A stretch of 64,000 bases of DNA from Acidovorax benzenivorans (GCF_028680575.1 NZ_JAPCKI010000019.1:1-64000); one strand, 5' to 3'. Positions 24,801 to 34,210 are shown, counted from the stretch's first letter. The notes: generated from the sequence alone by a model not told the origin. Numbers and translations are program-made.

Positions 24801-27800
24801 CGAACGGAGGTGTTCGACTTCAACACCACCACCGGGCTTCTCACCGCTATCGGGGCGCCGGCCGACATCCAGATGAACGGCAGCACCAAAGGGCTGGTGA
24901 AAGACAGCACCACCAATGCAGCGCCTACTTTCAACGCCAACGGCACGCTGCAAAAGGGCCACCGTTTGCTGTTCCGCTACAGCGTCAAGTCCGCCAACAC
25001 GCAGACGTTCAACGTCTACTTTCAATACGACGGCAATGTGGTGACCAACCCCATCAGTGGCGGCACTGCCACTGATGCACCCTCGCGTGGCGAGTTTTGC
25101 GTCACGCCGCCCGCCAACCTGTCGTTCAGCAAGAGCGTGAACCTCAGCACTGTCACGGCGGGCGTACAAACCTCCGTGCAGTACACCTTGCGTTTTGATA
25201 ACACCGGTCAAGCCAAGGCCACGGGCGTGGAGGTGGTGGACACGCTGCCCACGGGGGTTACTTTTGTCAGCGCCACGCTCAACGGCTCGGCCATCACGCC
25301 CAGCGTGGCGGGGCAGCAGTTGACCTTCACGGGGGTGCGCTCGTCCACCGATGCGGTGCCGGGCGAGGCGTCAGGCGGCACATCGGGCACGCTGGTGATC
25401 AACGCCACGGTAGAAGCGAGTGCCACCGGTGCGTTGACCAACACGGCATCCATCAGCAGCGCGCAGACCGCTCCCAACGCGGCCAGCGCCACCACCGTAG
25501 CGCAGACGTCTGGCGGGGGCGGCGGTTCACCACAACTGGTGGTGCAACTGACTGCAGACCGCACCTCGGCGCTGCCCGGCGAAACCGTGGTGTACACCGC
25601 TACCGTCGCGAACATCGGAACTGCGGCTGCAAGCAACGTGGTGCTGGAAGCCGGTGTACCCACGCGCAGCTACTACATCTACGGAACCTGTGGCGGTAGT
25701 TGCAGCGCGTCCGCGAGCCTGGTGCAGTGGAGTATCCCGACATTGGCGGTGGGGGCTTCGGTGTCGTACACCTTCACCATGCAGGCGGGCAGCACTGGGT
25801 TGGCCGCAGGCATCAGCGTGGTGCCCAACCAGGCAAGCGCCTCGGCCACGTCCGTATCGCCAGTCAGCAGCAATACCGTGAATGTCAGTATCAGCGGCAA
25901 CCCGCTGCTGGGTCTGCTCAAGAGCGTGGCAGGCCCTACGCCTGCGGCACCTGGCAACACGCTGACCTACACCTTGCAGGTGACCAACTCAGGCAGCGTG
26001 GCCGCCACCGGCGTGCGTGTGCTGGACCCTGTACCGGCTGGCACCACCTATGCGGGTGCTCTTACGGCATCCAGCGGAACTGGCAGTTTTGACGCCATCA
26101 ACAACCGTGTGGTCTTCGATGTGGGCAGCCTCGCATCCGGAGGCTCTGCCACGCTGTCGTTTGCGGTCAAGGTCAACGCGATGAGCGCAGGCAGTACGAC
26201 CATCATGAACACAGCGACCGCCTCGGCCCAGAACGCCCCCGGCGTCACCGCCATGGCATCCAAGACCGCTGGTGCCCAAGCTTCGCTATCACTGACCAAG
26301 CAGGCCCCGGCGCAGGTCAGCTACCCTGCGGCCACGCTCACCCAGTCGGCAATGAACACCACACAACTGCGGGTCAACGACAGCAGCCAACTGAGCCTGG
26401 GGCAGTACGTGAGCCTGGGAGGCTCCGTGGCGCGTGTGGCGGATCTATCGCCCACCACGCTGACCCTGGCTTCACCGGTCACGGCGCCCGCAGGCAGCTT
26501 GATCAAAGCGGCCATCACCTACACCCTGAGCTACGCCAACACGGGCAATGCTGCGGCGGATTCTGTGGTGCTGACCGACACGCTACCAGCGGGCCTGGAC
26601 TGGGTGGCCTCCATGCCGTCGGCCTCCGTGTCCGGCAGCACGGTGACCTGGAGCCTGGGCACTTTGCAGCCGGGCGAAACGGGCTCGGTGCAACTGGTGG
26701 CCCTGCCCCAGTCGTCGGGCAGCTATCTCAACCAGGCCAGCATCAACTGCACAACCTGCGGCGCTGCAGTGCCGGCCAGTGCGAGCACCTCTGTGGGGGG
26801 CCTGGTAGTGACCAAACGCACCACTACGCCCGCACTGGCCGCTGGCAGCGTCGCTGAGTACGTGATCGAAGTACGCAACACCTCGACCACAGCCATCACT
26901 CCGGTCACCGTCACCGACGTGCTGGCCGCTGGCTTTACCTATGAAAACACGGTGGCGATTCTCAATAACGGCACTCCTGTGGCGGCCAATAGCGCGCCCG
27001 CGCCGGGTGACACCGTGCTGGCCTGGGGCAACTTCGCTGTTCAGCCGGGCCAGGCTCTCACGGTGCAGTTCCAGGCGCGCGTATCGACGCAAGCCGGGAC
27101 GGGTACCTACCAGAACGACGCGGGCGCGACACCGCTGAACCGCACAGTGCCTTACGACTTCCTGCGCTCGACCGCAGAAGACGTCACGGTGCTGGGTGCC
27201 GACGCAGGATTGATCGTCGGCGTGGTCTACGAGGACACGGACAACAACGGCCTGCTCGACCCCAGCATCGACCTGCCGATGGGCAATGTGCCGGTGCGGT
27301 TCTACGACAGCTCCCACAACATTACCTACGAGGAGATCACCGACGCTGCGGGGCGCTACGCCCGCGTGGTGCCACTCGGTACATGGACGGTGCAGGCCAT
27401 GACACCCGATCAATCGTCCGGGCAGACCCAAAGCGGTAGTTTGAAGAGTCTGAAAACGGCCAGCATCGTCGTTTCGACCAAGCTGACACTGCGCAGCAAC
27501 TTCAACAACCCCGCGACGGTGACAGTGGGGTCGTCGCAGGCCGTGCAGGTGGACATGGGCTATGTCAGCGCATTGGGAGTGTCCGATCTGACGATCGCCA
27601 AGTCCCACACGGGCAACTTCAGCCAAGGCCAGACGGGTGCGCAATACCGTCTGGTGGTGACAAACACTGGAGCAAGCCCCACGGTGGGAACCGTTACGGT
27701 GACCGATACCCTGCCTGCAGGCCTCACCGCCACTGGCGCAGCAGGCACGGGCTGGACCTGCTCTCTGGGAGGGACCGTGGTGTGCTCCCGTTCAGACGCA

Positions 27801-28847
27801 CTGAATGCGGCGGACAGCTACCCAACGATCACGCTCACGGTCTCCGTGGCAGCTAACGCCGCCGCGTCCGTGACCAACACTGCCACCGTGGATGGTGGCG
27901 GCGAGACCAACACCGCCAACAACTCGGCGTCAGACGTCACGTCCATCACTCCATTTGTTGCAGCGGCCGACCTGACCCTTACCAAGAGCCATGCCAGCAA
28001 CTTCACCCGTGGACAGACCAGCGGTGTCTACAGCCTGGTGGTGAGCAACATCGGCGCCAGCGCCACCACGGGCACCGTCAATGTGACCGACGTGCTGCCT
28101 GCTGGATTGACGGCGACCGGCATGGCCGGTAGCGGCTGGAGCTGCACGCTCGCCCCGCTGGTCTGCAGCCGGTCGGACAGCCTTGCGGCAGGAGCCTCAT
28201 ATCCCACCATCACCCTGACGGTTGCCGTGGCTGCCAACGCGACTTCGCCTGTGACCAACCAGGCCACGGTGGATGGCGGCGGGGAGACCAACACCACCAA
28301 CAACACGGCCCTAGACCCCACTATCGTCAACGCCCCGGCCGCAACGGTGGACTTGGGCATTGCCAAGTCGCATGCGGGCAACTTCCGGCCAGGACAGACG
28401 GGCGCCTTGTACCAACTGGTGGTCATCAACTACGGCGGATCAGCCTCGACTGGCGTGGTGACCGTGACCGACGCGCTGCCTGCAGGCCTGACTGCAACCG
28501 CCATCAGTGGCACAGGCTGGAGCTGCAATCTGGGCAGCCTGAGTTGCACGCGCAGTGACGCGTTGGCCGCAGGCGCTGCCTGGCCCGCCATCACCGTGAA
28601 GGTGACGGTATCTGCGCAGGCCCCGGCCAGCGTGATCAATGTGGCCACGGTATCGGGCGGCGGTGACGCCACCCCGGGCAACAACTCTGCGTCGGACATC
28701 ACCACCATCGCTCCGGCCACGCCAGCATCCATACCTACGCTCAGCGAATGGGGAATGCTGCTGCTCACCTTGCTGATGGCGGGCGCGGTGGCTTGGCCAG
28801 CACGGCGACTGCGTGCAGGCATTGGGCCTTTGCAGGGGCGTACCTGA
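21843..28847 (+). CDS. Giant secreted DUF11-repeat protein with IPTL-CTERM sorting signal
   Basis: About 2,334 residues. A signal peptide (1-26) is followed by a unique N-terminal region to about 520 that contains an acidic DADGNGLADDGGD loop. Then come DUF11-type conserved-repeat modules starting near 525, 650, 781, 1092, 1230, 1355, 1481 and 1652, with a unique insert at about 899-1085. An SdrD B-like module starts at about 1789 (VVYEDTDNNGLLDPSIDLPM). Three near-identical modules follow at about 1914, 2043 and 2168, each opening 'KSH..NF..GQT' and containing 'PAGLTAT....GW.C'. The end is IPTLSEWGMLLLTLL, a hydrophobic helix and RR, the IPTL-CTERM signal processed by exosortase-type systems. 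It is probably a large surface or matrix protein. No exosortase gene is in the window. The start at 21843 gives the signal peptide; the frame is open to 21771. Confidence 0.88.
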   Translation: MTRFSFKALQLTFLSAAFFLAGNALSDPFPPTLANGAAHFPPLAWPAEPANPQLCGNNCGEWLPYTRFQSGITDPRTQDPSNGGTAPQNYVNIASSCVDKTAPSVYYALRQGAAPDGSQDTIMFRWRVEQIANTYATGPSAGAYASSDPWSSALWSVMFDVDGDGYLDLAAHLDGSSGSPSASIDRIAGIWSKLPTQSLDYLADPTNVKLLAHNPAGFVDPVSGRLLNFSVRNGQNEPQPTWLNGSAESVWDYGTTRAKKVSTSPCNEYFVDYQIPVALLDASAQGGPKITRNTPISMVFCTANSLNNPFQKDCAINSGFVGQSGQAAPFGDYISFTQAAPYSQPIISSVVAAPPNTCPGSYTLTANVQDTLAIVNGQVVPSVKAARFYYYYDADGNGLADDGGDWTFAANATLKAGSMNTWVAAWSGAGLPKGSYLIGVQALDDNTLVDNGITPNGINNRTFSYVAGDAQNRIYVGGTSYAPLPGHSPAMATSSTENWWGNPSVTGSQVALVGLALNNCGVAPTLNKTASVANVAVGGTVDYTFVVSNTLTQSLSISRVEDALPSGFSYVSTTAGSLAPTASPANGATGAVVWDFSPPVSLPPGGSGSFGFRAQAASTSGQYNNTATATTSFGALVSAPVPVAVDAVRLSFSKTPSTYQATPDGTTPLVYTLRYANDSTVPFTGASITDTLPTGVTFVSCSGGASACSFAAGVVTWPLGTVDGGGSGSVQLTVTVNNGYSGSSLSNTATLSGTDAGGAPVSQTATASVSVPVGVTPAAAFSLTKTASSAQVAPGANVTWTLSYTNTGNAAASGVTLSDPIPEGFTFVSCTGGCSNSSGTLTWSVGSVAAGASGSVTVTAAAASPFTAFNPVTNTATINWSGNSGSPVTASVQTGVTGQSCSKYYFRNSLLDVGGGHGSRLIANQAAAAPTGAGATQQVAVPANAGSYVTALEFYTDPVTASSVDFNGAITSYIYVDRANGPGLLVRTEVFDFNTTTGLLTAIGAPADIQMNGSTKGLVKDSTTNAAPTFNANGTLQKGHRLLFRYSVKSANTQTFNVYFQYDGNVVTNPISGGTATDAPSRGEFCVTPPANLSFSKSVNLSTVTAGVQTSVQYTLRFDNTGQAKATGVEVVDTLPTGVTFVSATLNGSAITPSVAGQQLTFTGVRSSTDAVPGEASGGTSGTLVINATVEASATGALTNTASISSAQTAPNAASATTVAQTSGGGGGSPQLVVQLTADRTSALPGETVVYTATVANIGTAAASNVVLEAGVPTRSYYIYGTCGGSCSASASLVQWSIPTLAVGASVSYTFTMQAGSTGLAAGISVVPNQASASATSVSPVSSNTVNVSISGNPLLGLLKSVAGPTPAAPGNTLTYTLQVTNSGSVAATGVRVLDPVPAGTTYAGALTASSGTGSFDAINNRVVFDVGSLASGGSATLSFAVKVNAMSAGSTTIMNTATASAQNAPGVTAMASKTAGAQASLSLTKQAPAQVSYPAATLTQSAMNTTQLRVNDSSQLSLGQYVSLGGSVARVADLSPTTLTLASPVTAPAGSLIKAAITYTLSYANTGNAAADSVVLTDTLPAGLDWVASMPSASVSGSTVTWSLGTLQPGETGSVQLVALPQSSGSYLNQASINCTTCGAAVPASASTSVGGLVVTKRTTTPALAAGSVAEYVIEVRNTSTTAITPVTVTDVLAAGFTYENTVAILNNGTPVAANSAPAPGDTVLAWGNFAVQPGQALTVQFQARVSTQAGTGTYQNDAGATPLNRTVPYDFLRSTAEDVTVLGADAGLIVGVVYEDTDNNGLLDPSIDLPMGNVPVRFYDSSHNITYEEITDAAGRYARVVPLGTWTVQAMTPDQSSGQTQSGSLKSLKTASIVVSTKLTLRSNFNNPATVTVGSSQAVQVDMGYVSALGVSDLTIAKSHTGNFSQGQTGAQYRLVVTNTGASPTVGTVTVTDTLPAGLTATGAAGTGWTCSLGGTVVCSRSDALNAADSYPTITLTVSVAANAAASVTNTATVDGGGETNTANNSASDVTSITPFVAAADLTLTKSHASNFTRGQTSGVYSLVVSNIGASATTGTVNVTDVLPAGLTATGMAGSGWSCTLAPLVCSRSDSLAAGASYPTITLTVAVAANATSPVTNQATVDGGGETNTTNNTALDPTIVNAPAATVDLGIAKSHAGNFRPGQTGALYQLVVINYGGSASTGVVTVTDALPAGLTATAISGTGWSCNLGSLSCTRSDALAAGAAWPAITVKVTVSAQAPASVINVATVSGGGDATPGNNSASDITTIAPATPASIPTLSEWGMLLLTLLMAGAVAWPARRLRAGIGPLQGRT

Positions 28848-28988
28848 CGATACCGTCTTGAAAAATGCAGTGCGGCGCACCGATGCCCCCATGGACGGAT
28901 AGGTGCAGCGCTGAACGCGACTTTGGCTACCCCCTCCCTGCCCCAGCCCGTTTCGGCTCGGCCTGTATAGACGCACGGGACGCGGGTA

Positions 28989-29945
28989 TCAGCCCACCAC
29001 CCAGCGCGTCACGGCCAATATCACCACCGGCATCGTGACCAGCCCCAGCGCGGTGGACACCGCCACGCTGGCCGTCACCTCCTCCTCTGCCACGCGGTAG
29101 CGCTGGGAGAACAGGAACACATTGGCCCCCACGGGCAACGAAGCCGCCACGATCATCACCGCCAGCGGCAGGCCTGACAGGCCCAGCGCCCAGCCCAGGG
29201 CGGCCAGCACGACGGGGTGCACCACGCATTTGACGAGCGCTATGCGCAGCGCGGCCTTGAACTGGTGGCCCACCTTGGTGAACGCCAGCGTCACCCCCAC
29301 CAGCAGCAGCGCAATGGGCCCCAGCGCCTGGCCCAGCAGCTGTAGGGGCTTGCCCACCACCTCGGGCACCACCAGCCCGGTCTGGGCAAACAGCAGGCCA
29401 GCAATGATGGGCAGCGGCACCGGGTGCACGATCCCGTTGCGGATGGCCTGCAGCACGGTGCGCCACATGGGCTGCTGCACCCCGCCCGCTCGCCCGGCGT
29501 GTTCGCGCGCCGCGGCCAGCTCGAACACCACGGTGGCGGCGGTCAGCAGGATGAGCGAGTGCACCGAGATCAGGGTGAACAGCGTGACCAGCCCCGCATC
29601 GCCAAACACCAGCCCCACCAGCGGCACGCCGATCATCAGCGTGTTGCTGAAGGTGTTGGCCAGCGCACGCGCCGCGCCCAATGTGCTGAAGCCCTGCACC
29701 GCCAGCGTGGCCGCGTAGACCACGCCAAACGCCACAAAATAGATGCCCACGGGGCCAAAGTTGAGGTCTTCGATGTGCACCGTGCTCATGGTGCGAAACA
29801 GCAGCGCGGGCGTGAGCACCATGAACACCAGATTGGCCAGGTCCTTGACGGATTCGGCACGTATCCAGCCACGCCGCCCCACATAAAAGCCAATGGCGAT
29901 GAACAGGATGACGGGGATCAGCGAGGTGAAGACGGGAGAGTTCAA
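28989..29945 (-). CDS. AEC-family (auxin efflux carrier-like) transporter
   Basis: A 318-residue protein with 10 predicted membrane helices in two inverted halves. The N-terminal part reads LIPVILFIAIGFYVGRRGWI and then NLVFMVLTPALLF; the C-terminal half has PVGANVFLFSQRY. Bacterial AEC proteins move malate, malonate or similar organic acids across the inner membrane. The start is TTG at 29945, because no ATG or GTG gives the first helix. It stands alone on its strand. Confidence 0.8.
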   Translation of the reverse strand: MNSPVFTSLIPVILFIAIGFYVGRRGWIRAESVKDLANLVFMVLTPALLFRTMSTVHIEDLNFGPVGIYFVAFGVVYAATLAVQGFSTLGAARALANTFSNTLMIGVPLVGLVFGDAGLVTLFTLISVHSLILLTAATVVFELAAAREHAGRAGGVQQPMWRTVLQAIRNGIVHPVPLPIIAGLLFAQTGLVVPEVVGKPLQLLGQALGPIALLLVGVTLAFTKVGHQFKAALRIALVKCVVHPVVLAALGWALGLSGLPLAVMIVAASLPVGANVFLFSQRYRVAEEEVTASVAVSTALGLVTMPVVILAVTRWVVG

Positions 29946-30035
29946 GGGGCAAAGCGGCAGGCGCGCGGACAGACAAGCGGGCGGTGTGGCCGTGTATTGT
30001 GGCCTTAGTTGTTACCTTGTTCGCGCAGCAATGCT

Positions 30036-30095
30036 CTGCTATTGATAGCTATCAGGGCATGTTTCACGTGCGCCTGCCGCCAATTTCGTTCCATA
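30036..30095 (+). repeat. Interspersed palindromic repeat, copy E (degenerate)
   Basis: ATTGATAGCTATCAGGGCAT is followed by GTTTCACGTGCGCCTGCCGC and CAATTTCGTTCCATA. The outer blocks (ATTGATAGCT and CAATTT...ATA) are kept but the central arms are eroded. It lies between the AEC transporter and the HAD phosphatase gene. Confidence 0.55.
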
Positions 30096-30123
30096 TCCAT
30101 CGCACACAACAGTGCTCGCGTGT

Positions 30124-30795
30124 TCAACGCCCGCACGGGGGCGGTAACTGGCCCAGCAGCTCCAGCAAGCCTGCCAGCCCGTCCACCCGGTAGTCAGCCA
30201 GCTCCCAGGGCTCAACCCCTGGCCGCACGGTCTGGACGGTGGTAGCCCCCAGAGCACGCCCGGCCGCCAGTTCGGACAGGGGGTTGTCGCCCACCACCAG
30301 CATCTGGCGGGGCGCGCAGCCCTCGCGGGCCAATATCTGCTCAAAAATGGCCTGCTTGCCATGCCCGGCGCCGGTGGGTGGAGCATCAATCGCGTCGATG
30401 AGCACCTGTTCGAACCAGGGGCGGATTCCCAGCGCGTCGATCTTGCTGTCCTGCAGGCGCCGAAAGCCGCTGGTGACCAGATAGCGCCGCAACGGAATGC
30501 TCGGCAGCAGCCCTATGTCGGAATAGCCTTGCAACGGCGCCTTCACCTGCATCTGGCTGAACTGCTGCCACCCCGCCGCGCGCATTGCGGGGGTGAAGTG
30601 GTGGCGCTGGGCCACCAGATCGAACGCGGTGAACCAGCAGGCCTGAAGCGCCTGGTCAAGGGCCTCTGGGCTCAACGCCCCCTGGTTGGCTTGCCGCACC
30701 GCCTCGAAAGCGGGCTCGAACAAAGGCCCGACCGCCCGCGCATCCAGCAGGCAGTTGTCCAAGTCAAAAACAGCAACGGTGTAGTCCAAAGGCAT
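30124..30795 (-). CDS. HAD-family phosphatase (pyrimidine 5'-nucleotidase-like)
   Basis: The 223-residue protein has VAVFDLDNCLLDA (Asp11 and Asp13, motif I), 'RYLVTSGFRRLQDSKIDALGI' (motif II) and GKQAIFEQIL...MLVVGDNPLSELAAGRALGA (motifs III/IV). 'FDLDNCL' and the cap layout are those of the SDT1/pyrimidine 5'-nucleotidase type, acting on UMP or a similar small phosphate. It is last on the minus strand after the ABC ATPase gene (62-bp gap) and may be read from the same transcript. ATG at 30795 is preferred; another lies at 30819. Confidence 0.8.
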   Translation of the reverse strand: MPLDYTVAVFDLDNCLLDARAVGPLFEPAFEAVRQANQGALSPEALDQALQACWFTAFDLVAQRHHFTPAMRAAGWQQFSQMQVKAPLQGYSDIGLLPSIPLRRYLVTSGFRRLQDSKIDALGIRPWFEQVLIDAIDAPPTGAGHGKQAIFEQILAREGCAPRQMLVVGDNPLSELAAGRALGATTVQTVRPGVEPWELADYRVDGLAGLLELLGQLPPPCGR

Positions 30796-30857
30796 CGCTC
30801 GTGAAAAAAAGGGAGGCATCGAATGGCGTGAGGTTCTCCGGGCAGGCGCAACCGCCC

Positions 30858-31949
30858 TTATCCGGCCACGACGGACACCCCATGGTCCGCCAGAGTCAGG
30901 CTGACCGGAGCGCCCACATCCAGCGGCAATTCCACCAGCGGTGACACCACAAAAATGGCGCCCAGGGCGCTGGCAAAGGTGTATTCCATGACGCTGCCCA
31001 GGTACGTGCAGCGGGTGACCCGCGCGGCCAGGCCCGCCGATGTGGCTGGCCCGATCACCCAGGCCTCGGGGCGCACGGCGATCTTGACCGGGCCTGCAGG
31101 CAGTGCTGCGGGTGACGGCACACGCAAGGGCCCCAGCTGCGCGTAGCCACAGGCCTCGGACCAGGCTGGCGCTGGCGGGTGGTTCAAGGCCGCGAACAGC
31201 ATCGCCTCACCCATGAACCCCGCCACAAACTCGGACGTGGGTTGCTCGTACAGCTCGCTGGGCGCGCCGCGCTGGGCGATGGCACCCCGGTCCATCACCA
31301 CGATCTGGTCGCTGACGGCCAGCGCCTCGCTCTGGTCGTGGGTGACGTAGGCCACCGTGAGTTTCAGGCGCTGCTGCAGGGCCCGAATCTCCTCGCGCAT
31401 GGCACGCCGCAAGCGGGCGTCCAGGTTGGACAGGGGCTCGTCGAACAACAGCACCGCAGGCTCCAGCGCCAGCGCGCGCGCCAGGGCCACACGCTGCTGC
31501 TGCCCGCCAGACAGCTCGTGCGGCCTGCGCTGGTCCAGGCCGTGCAGGCCCACGGTGTCGAGCATGGCGCGTGCCTTGTCGCGCACCTGCTGCTTGCCCA
31601 GGCCCGACAAATGCAAGCCATAGACCACGTTGTCGATGACGTTCATGTGCGGAAACAGCGCGTAGTTCTGGAACACCAGGCTCACATTGCGCTGCGCCGG
31701 GCCGAGGGGGGTCACGTCCTGCCCGTCAATGAAGATGCGTCCCGATGTGGGAGATTCGAGCCCTGCAATCAGGCGCAGCGTGGTCGTCTTGCCGCAGCCC
31801 GACGGCCCGAGGATGGTCGTGAGCGTGCCGCGCGGCACACTGAAGCTGATGTGATCCACCACCAACGGGGCGCTGGCCAACGGGCCGTACCGCTTGCACA
31901 CCCCCCGGAACTCGATGCCATGCGCGGCAGATGACTCCTTCACGGACAT
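30858..31949 (-). CDS. ABC transporter ATP-binding protein (Fe3+/spermidine-type), orphan
   Basis: The 363-residue protein has Walker A (GPSGCGKTT), Q-loop, signature LSGGQQQR, Walker B (LLFDEPLSNLD), switch His (VTHDQSEA) and a C-terminal TOBE domain from about 285. It is of the FbpC/PotA group that powers uptake of iron, polyamines or small anions. It starts one base after the kinase stop (TGA G ATG), so it is co-translated with the two-component system. The matching permease and binding-protein genes are absent; they may lie elsewhere, or the ATPase serves a shared permease. Confidence 0.88.
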   Translation of the reverse strand: MSVKESSAAHGIEFRGVCKRYGPLASAPLVVDHISFSVPRGTLTTILGPSGCGKTTTLRLIAGLESPTSGRIFIDGQDVTPLGPAQRNVSLVFQNYALFPHMNVIDNVVYGLHLSGLGKQQVRDKARAMLDTVGLHGLDQRRPHELSGGQQQRVALARALALEPAVLLFDEPLSNLDARLRRAMREEIRALQQRLKLTVAYVTHDQSEALAVSDQIVVMDRGAIAQRGAPSELYEQPTSEFVAGFMGEAMLFAALNHPPAPAWSEACGYAQLGPLRVPSPAALPAGPVKIAVRPEAWVIGPATSAGLAARVTRCTYLGSVMEYTFASALGAIFVVSPLVELPLDVGAPVSLTLADHGVSVVAG

Positions 31950-31950
31950 C

Positions 31951-33348
31951 TCATTCTTCCCAGGCCACCACGGCATCCACACCGATGACCTGCCCCGCGT
32001 CCATGCGGTTGAACAAGGTGACCTGGGCACCCATCGCCTCGGCAATCTGCCGACAGATCGACAACCCCAAACCCACCCCGCCCTGCCCGGCCGAAAACGG
32101 CTGGAACAATCGCTGCCGCACGGCGTCGTCAATGCCGGGGCCCTCGTCCCACACCAGCAACTCTCGCCGCCCGGTGCTGTCGCGCAGCAGCACCCCCAGC
32201 CGCCCGTGGGTGGGCGTGTGGTGGATGGCATTGGCCAGCAGGTTGCGCATGAGTTCGCCCAGCAGCGCAGCATCGCCGGGCGCCCACAGCATGTCGGGGC
32301 CCTCCAGGGCAAAGTCCAGCCGCTTGGCCGCAATCAGCGGTGCCAGCTCCATCACGGACTCGCGGGCAATCGCGTTCAGGTCCACGCTGGGCAGCTCGCC
32401 CATGCGCTTGAGCTGCTCCACCTTGCTCAGGCTCAACAACTGGTTGGCCAGGCCCGAGGCGCGGTCCACGGTGTGCAGCATCTGGTGCAGGGCGTCCCTC
32501 ACCTGCATGTCGCCCGCAATGGCCGACTGCAACTGGGTGCGCAACACGGCCATGGGGGTCCGTAGCTGGTGGGTGGCATCGGCCAGAAACCGCCGCTGTT
32601 CCTCGATCCAGCGGCTCTGGCTTTGCTGCAGCTCGCCAAAATGCTGCACGGCGGGCGCCAGCTCCAACGGCCCCTCGTAGGCCTGGCCCGCACCGCCCAC
32701 CACATCACCACTTGGTGACCGCATCAGCGACACATCCGCATGTCGCAGCCAGCCCGACGCCACCCGCGCCAGCACCACGCCCACAGCGGTCATGGCCAAT
32801 GCCAGCAGGACCACCCAAAGCAGGCCCGAGTCACCACCCAGCAGGCTGCGCGCACCGGGCAGGCGCTCGCCCAGCGGGCGGGCCACCTGGCGCACCACGG
32901 GGGCTGCCGCCCCTTGCCCCGCCTCTACGGCAGCGGGCTGGTGCAGGGTCACCGCCACCCGCACCAGTTGGTCGCCGATCTGCGCCAGGTAGAGGTGCAC
33001 GGAGCCAGGGTCACGCACCGCCTCGGTGGGGGGCACACGCGGCAGGTCTGCACTGCCCGCCAGGCGTTCGCCCTCCAGGTTGCTTTCGCGGTACCAGGGC
33101 CCGGAGACGGACTGGGCAGGCATCGATGCATCTTTGCCCACCAACATATCTGCAGGCCAGTGCGCCAGCGCCTGGCTCAGGGCCTCGTCTTGCGCGGCGG
33201 CGTCATGCAGCGCCTGCTGTGCCCATTGCCCCAGGCAGATCGCCCCCACCAGCCCCCACAGCGGCACCAGCCAGCCCACCAGCAGCACCCGCTGCAATGA
33301 GCCGCCACGCGGCCTCCATGGCCGCTTGTGCCACCACCGCAGCGTCAC
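31951..33348 (-). CDS. Sensor histidine kinase
   Basis: The 465-residue protein has a membrane helix at about 20-42, a periplasmic sensor of about 130 residues, a second helix near 180-200, then the dimer domain with the phospho-accepting His in LADATHQLRTPMAVLR and an ATPase domain (LLANAIHHTPTHG, DEGPGIDD, GVGLGLSICRQI). The layout resembles TctE-type kinases for organic-acid transport. GTG at 33348 overlaps the regulator stop by GTGA. It probably senses the compound moved by the ABC system that its operon partner powers. Confidence 0.9.
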   Translation of the reverse strand: MTLRWWHKRPWRPRGGSLQRVLLVGWLVPLWGLVGAICLGQWAQQALHDAAAQDEALSQALAHWPADMLVGKDASMPAQSVSGPWYRESNLEGERLAGSADLPRVPPTEAVRDPGSVHLYLAQIGDQLVRVAVTLHQPAAVEAGQGAAAPVVRQVARPLGERLPGARSLLGGDSGLLWVVLLALAMTAVGVVLARVASGWLRHADVSLMRSPSGDVVGGAGQAYEGPLELAPAVQHFGELQQSQSRWIEEQRRFLADATHQLRTPMAVLRTQLQSAIAGDMQVRDALHQMLHTVDRASGLANQLLSLSKVEQLKRMGELPSVDLNAIARESVMELAPLIAAKRLDFALEGPDMLWAPGDAALLGELMRNLLANAIHHTPTHGRLGVLLRDSTGRRELLVWDEGPGIDDAVRQRLFQPFSAGQGGVGLGLSICRQIAEAMGAQVTLFNRMDAGQVIGVDAVVAWEE

Positions 33349-34070
33349 CGGGCCACCCCGCCTTTGTCGGATTTGTCGGCTTTTTCCGTCTTGTGGGCGG
33401 CCATGCTGTCGGCATCGCACAGCAGGTAGCCCACGCCGCGCAGCGTCACGATCTCGGCGTTGGTGCCCACCAGCTTTTTTCGCAGCCGGTGCACCACCAC
33501 TTCCACCGCGTCGGCTTGCACCTGCTCGTCCGTATTGGCAAACACCTGGGTACGCAGCTCTTCCTTGCTCACCACCCGCTCCACGCGCGACATCAGCAGC
33601 CGCAGCAGTTCGGCCTCCCGCTGCGACAGCTCAAGAGGCAAGGCGTCGTTGTAGAACACGCCGCTGCCCGGCTCGCGGTACAGCGCGCCGCAGCGCAACT
33701 GCCCGTCGCGCCCCACGCGGCGCGTAAGGGCCCGCAGCCGCGCCACCAGCTCGTCCAGGTCAAACGGCTTGGCCAGGTAGTCATCGGCCCCGGCCTCCAG
33801 CCCTGCCACCCGGTCCGTGACGGCGGCGCGGGCCGTCAATGCCAGCACCGGCGTGGTGCTGCCACCATCGCGCAGGCGGCGCAGCACCTCCAGCCCGTCC
33901 AGGCCCGGCAACGACAGGTCGAGCGTGATCACATCAAACGCGGTGCGCCGTGCGGCCGCCAGCGCCTCCTTGCCATCGGCGCAGCACAACACCTCGAACC
34001 CACGCGCCACCAGACTGCGGCTCAGCGCCCCGGCCAGATCAAAATCGTCTTCGACCAACAGCAGTTTCAT
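33345..34070 (-). CDS. OmpR/PhoB-family response regulator
   Basis: A 241-residue protein with a receiver domain (acidic pocket VEDD, phospho-accepting Asp51 in ITLDLSLPG, Lys in YLAKPFD) and a C-terminal winged helix (LPLELSQREAELLRLLMSR...VEVVVHRLRKKL). The tail adds about 20 Lys/Asp-rich residues. It is the first gene of the minus-strand unit: regulator, kinase, ABC ATPase. It resembles TctD. Confidence 0.92.
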   Translation of the reverse strand: MKLLLVEDDFDLAGALSRSLVARGFEVLCCADGKEALAAARRTAFDVITLDLSLPGLDGLEVLRRLRDGGSTTPVLALTARAAVTDRVAGLEAGADDYLAKPFDLDELVARLRALTRRVGRDGQLRCGALYREPGSGVFYNDALPLELSQREAELLRLLMSRVERVVSKEELRTQVFANTDEQVQADAVEVVVHRLRKKLVGTNAEIVTLRGVGYLLCDADSMAAHKTEKADKSDKGGVAR

Positions 34071-34210
34071 CCCCCGATCATGCCGCCTGTGGCGGCCTCG
34101 GGCCACTGTGCTTTTACGGACGGGCGATGAAAGCGAAGCGAAAGGCGGTGCCTGCCACTCTGCGGCAGGGCCGCTGTACAGTGACATGCAGCACTTCTGA
34201 AGCACCCATC

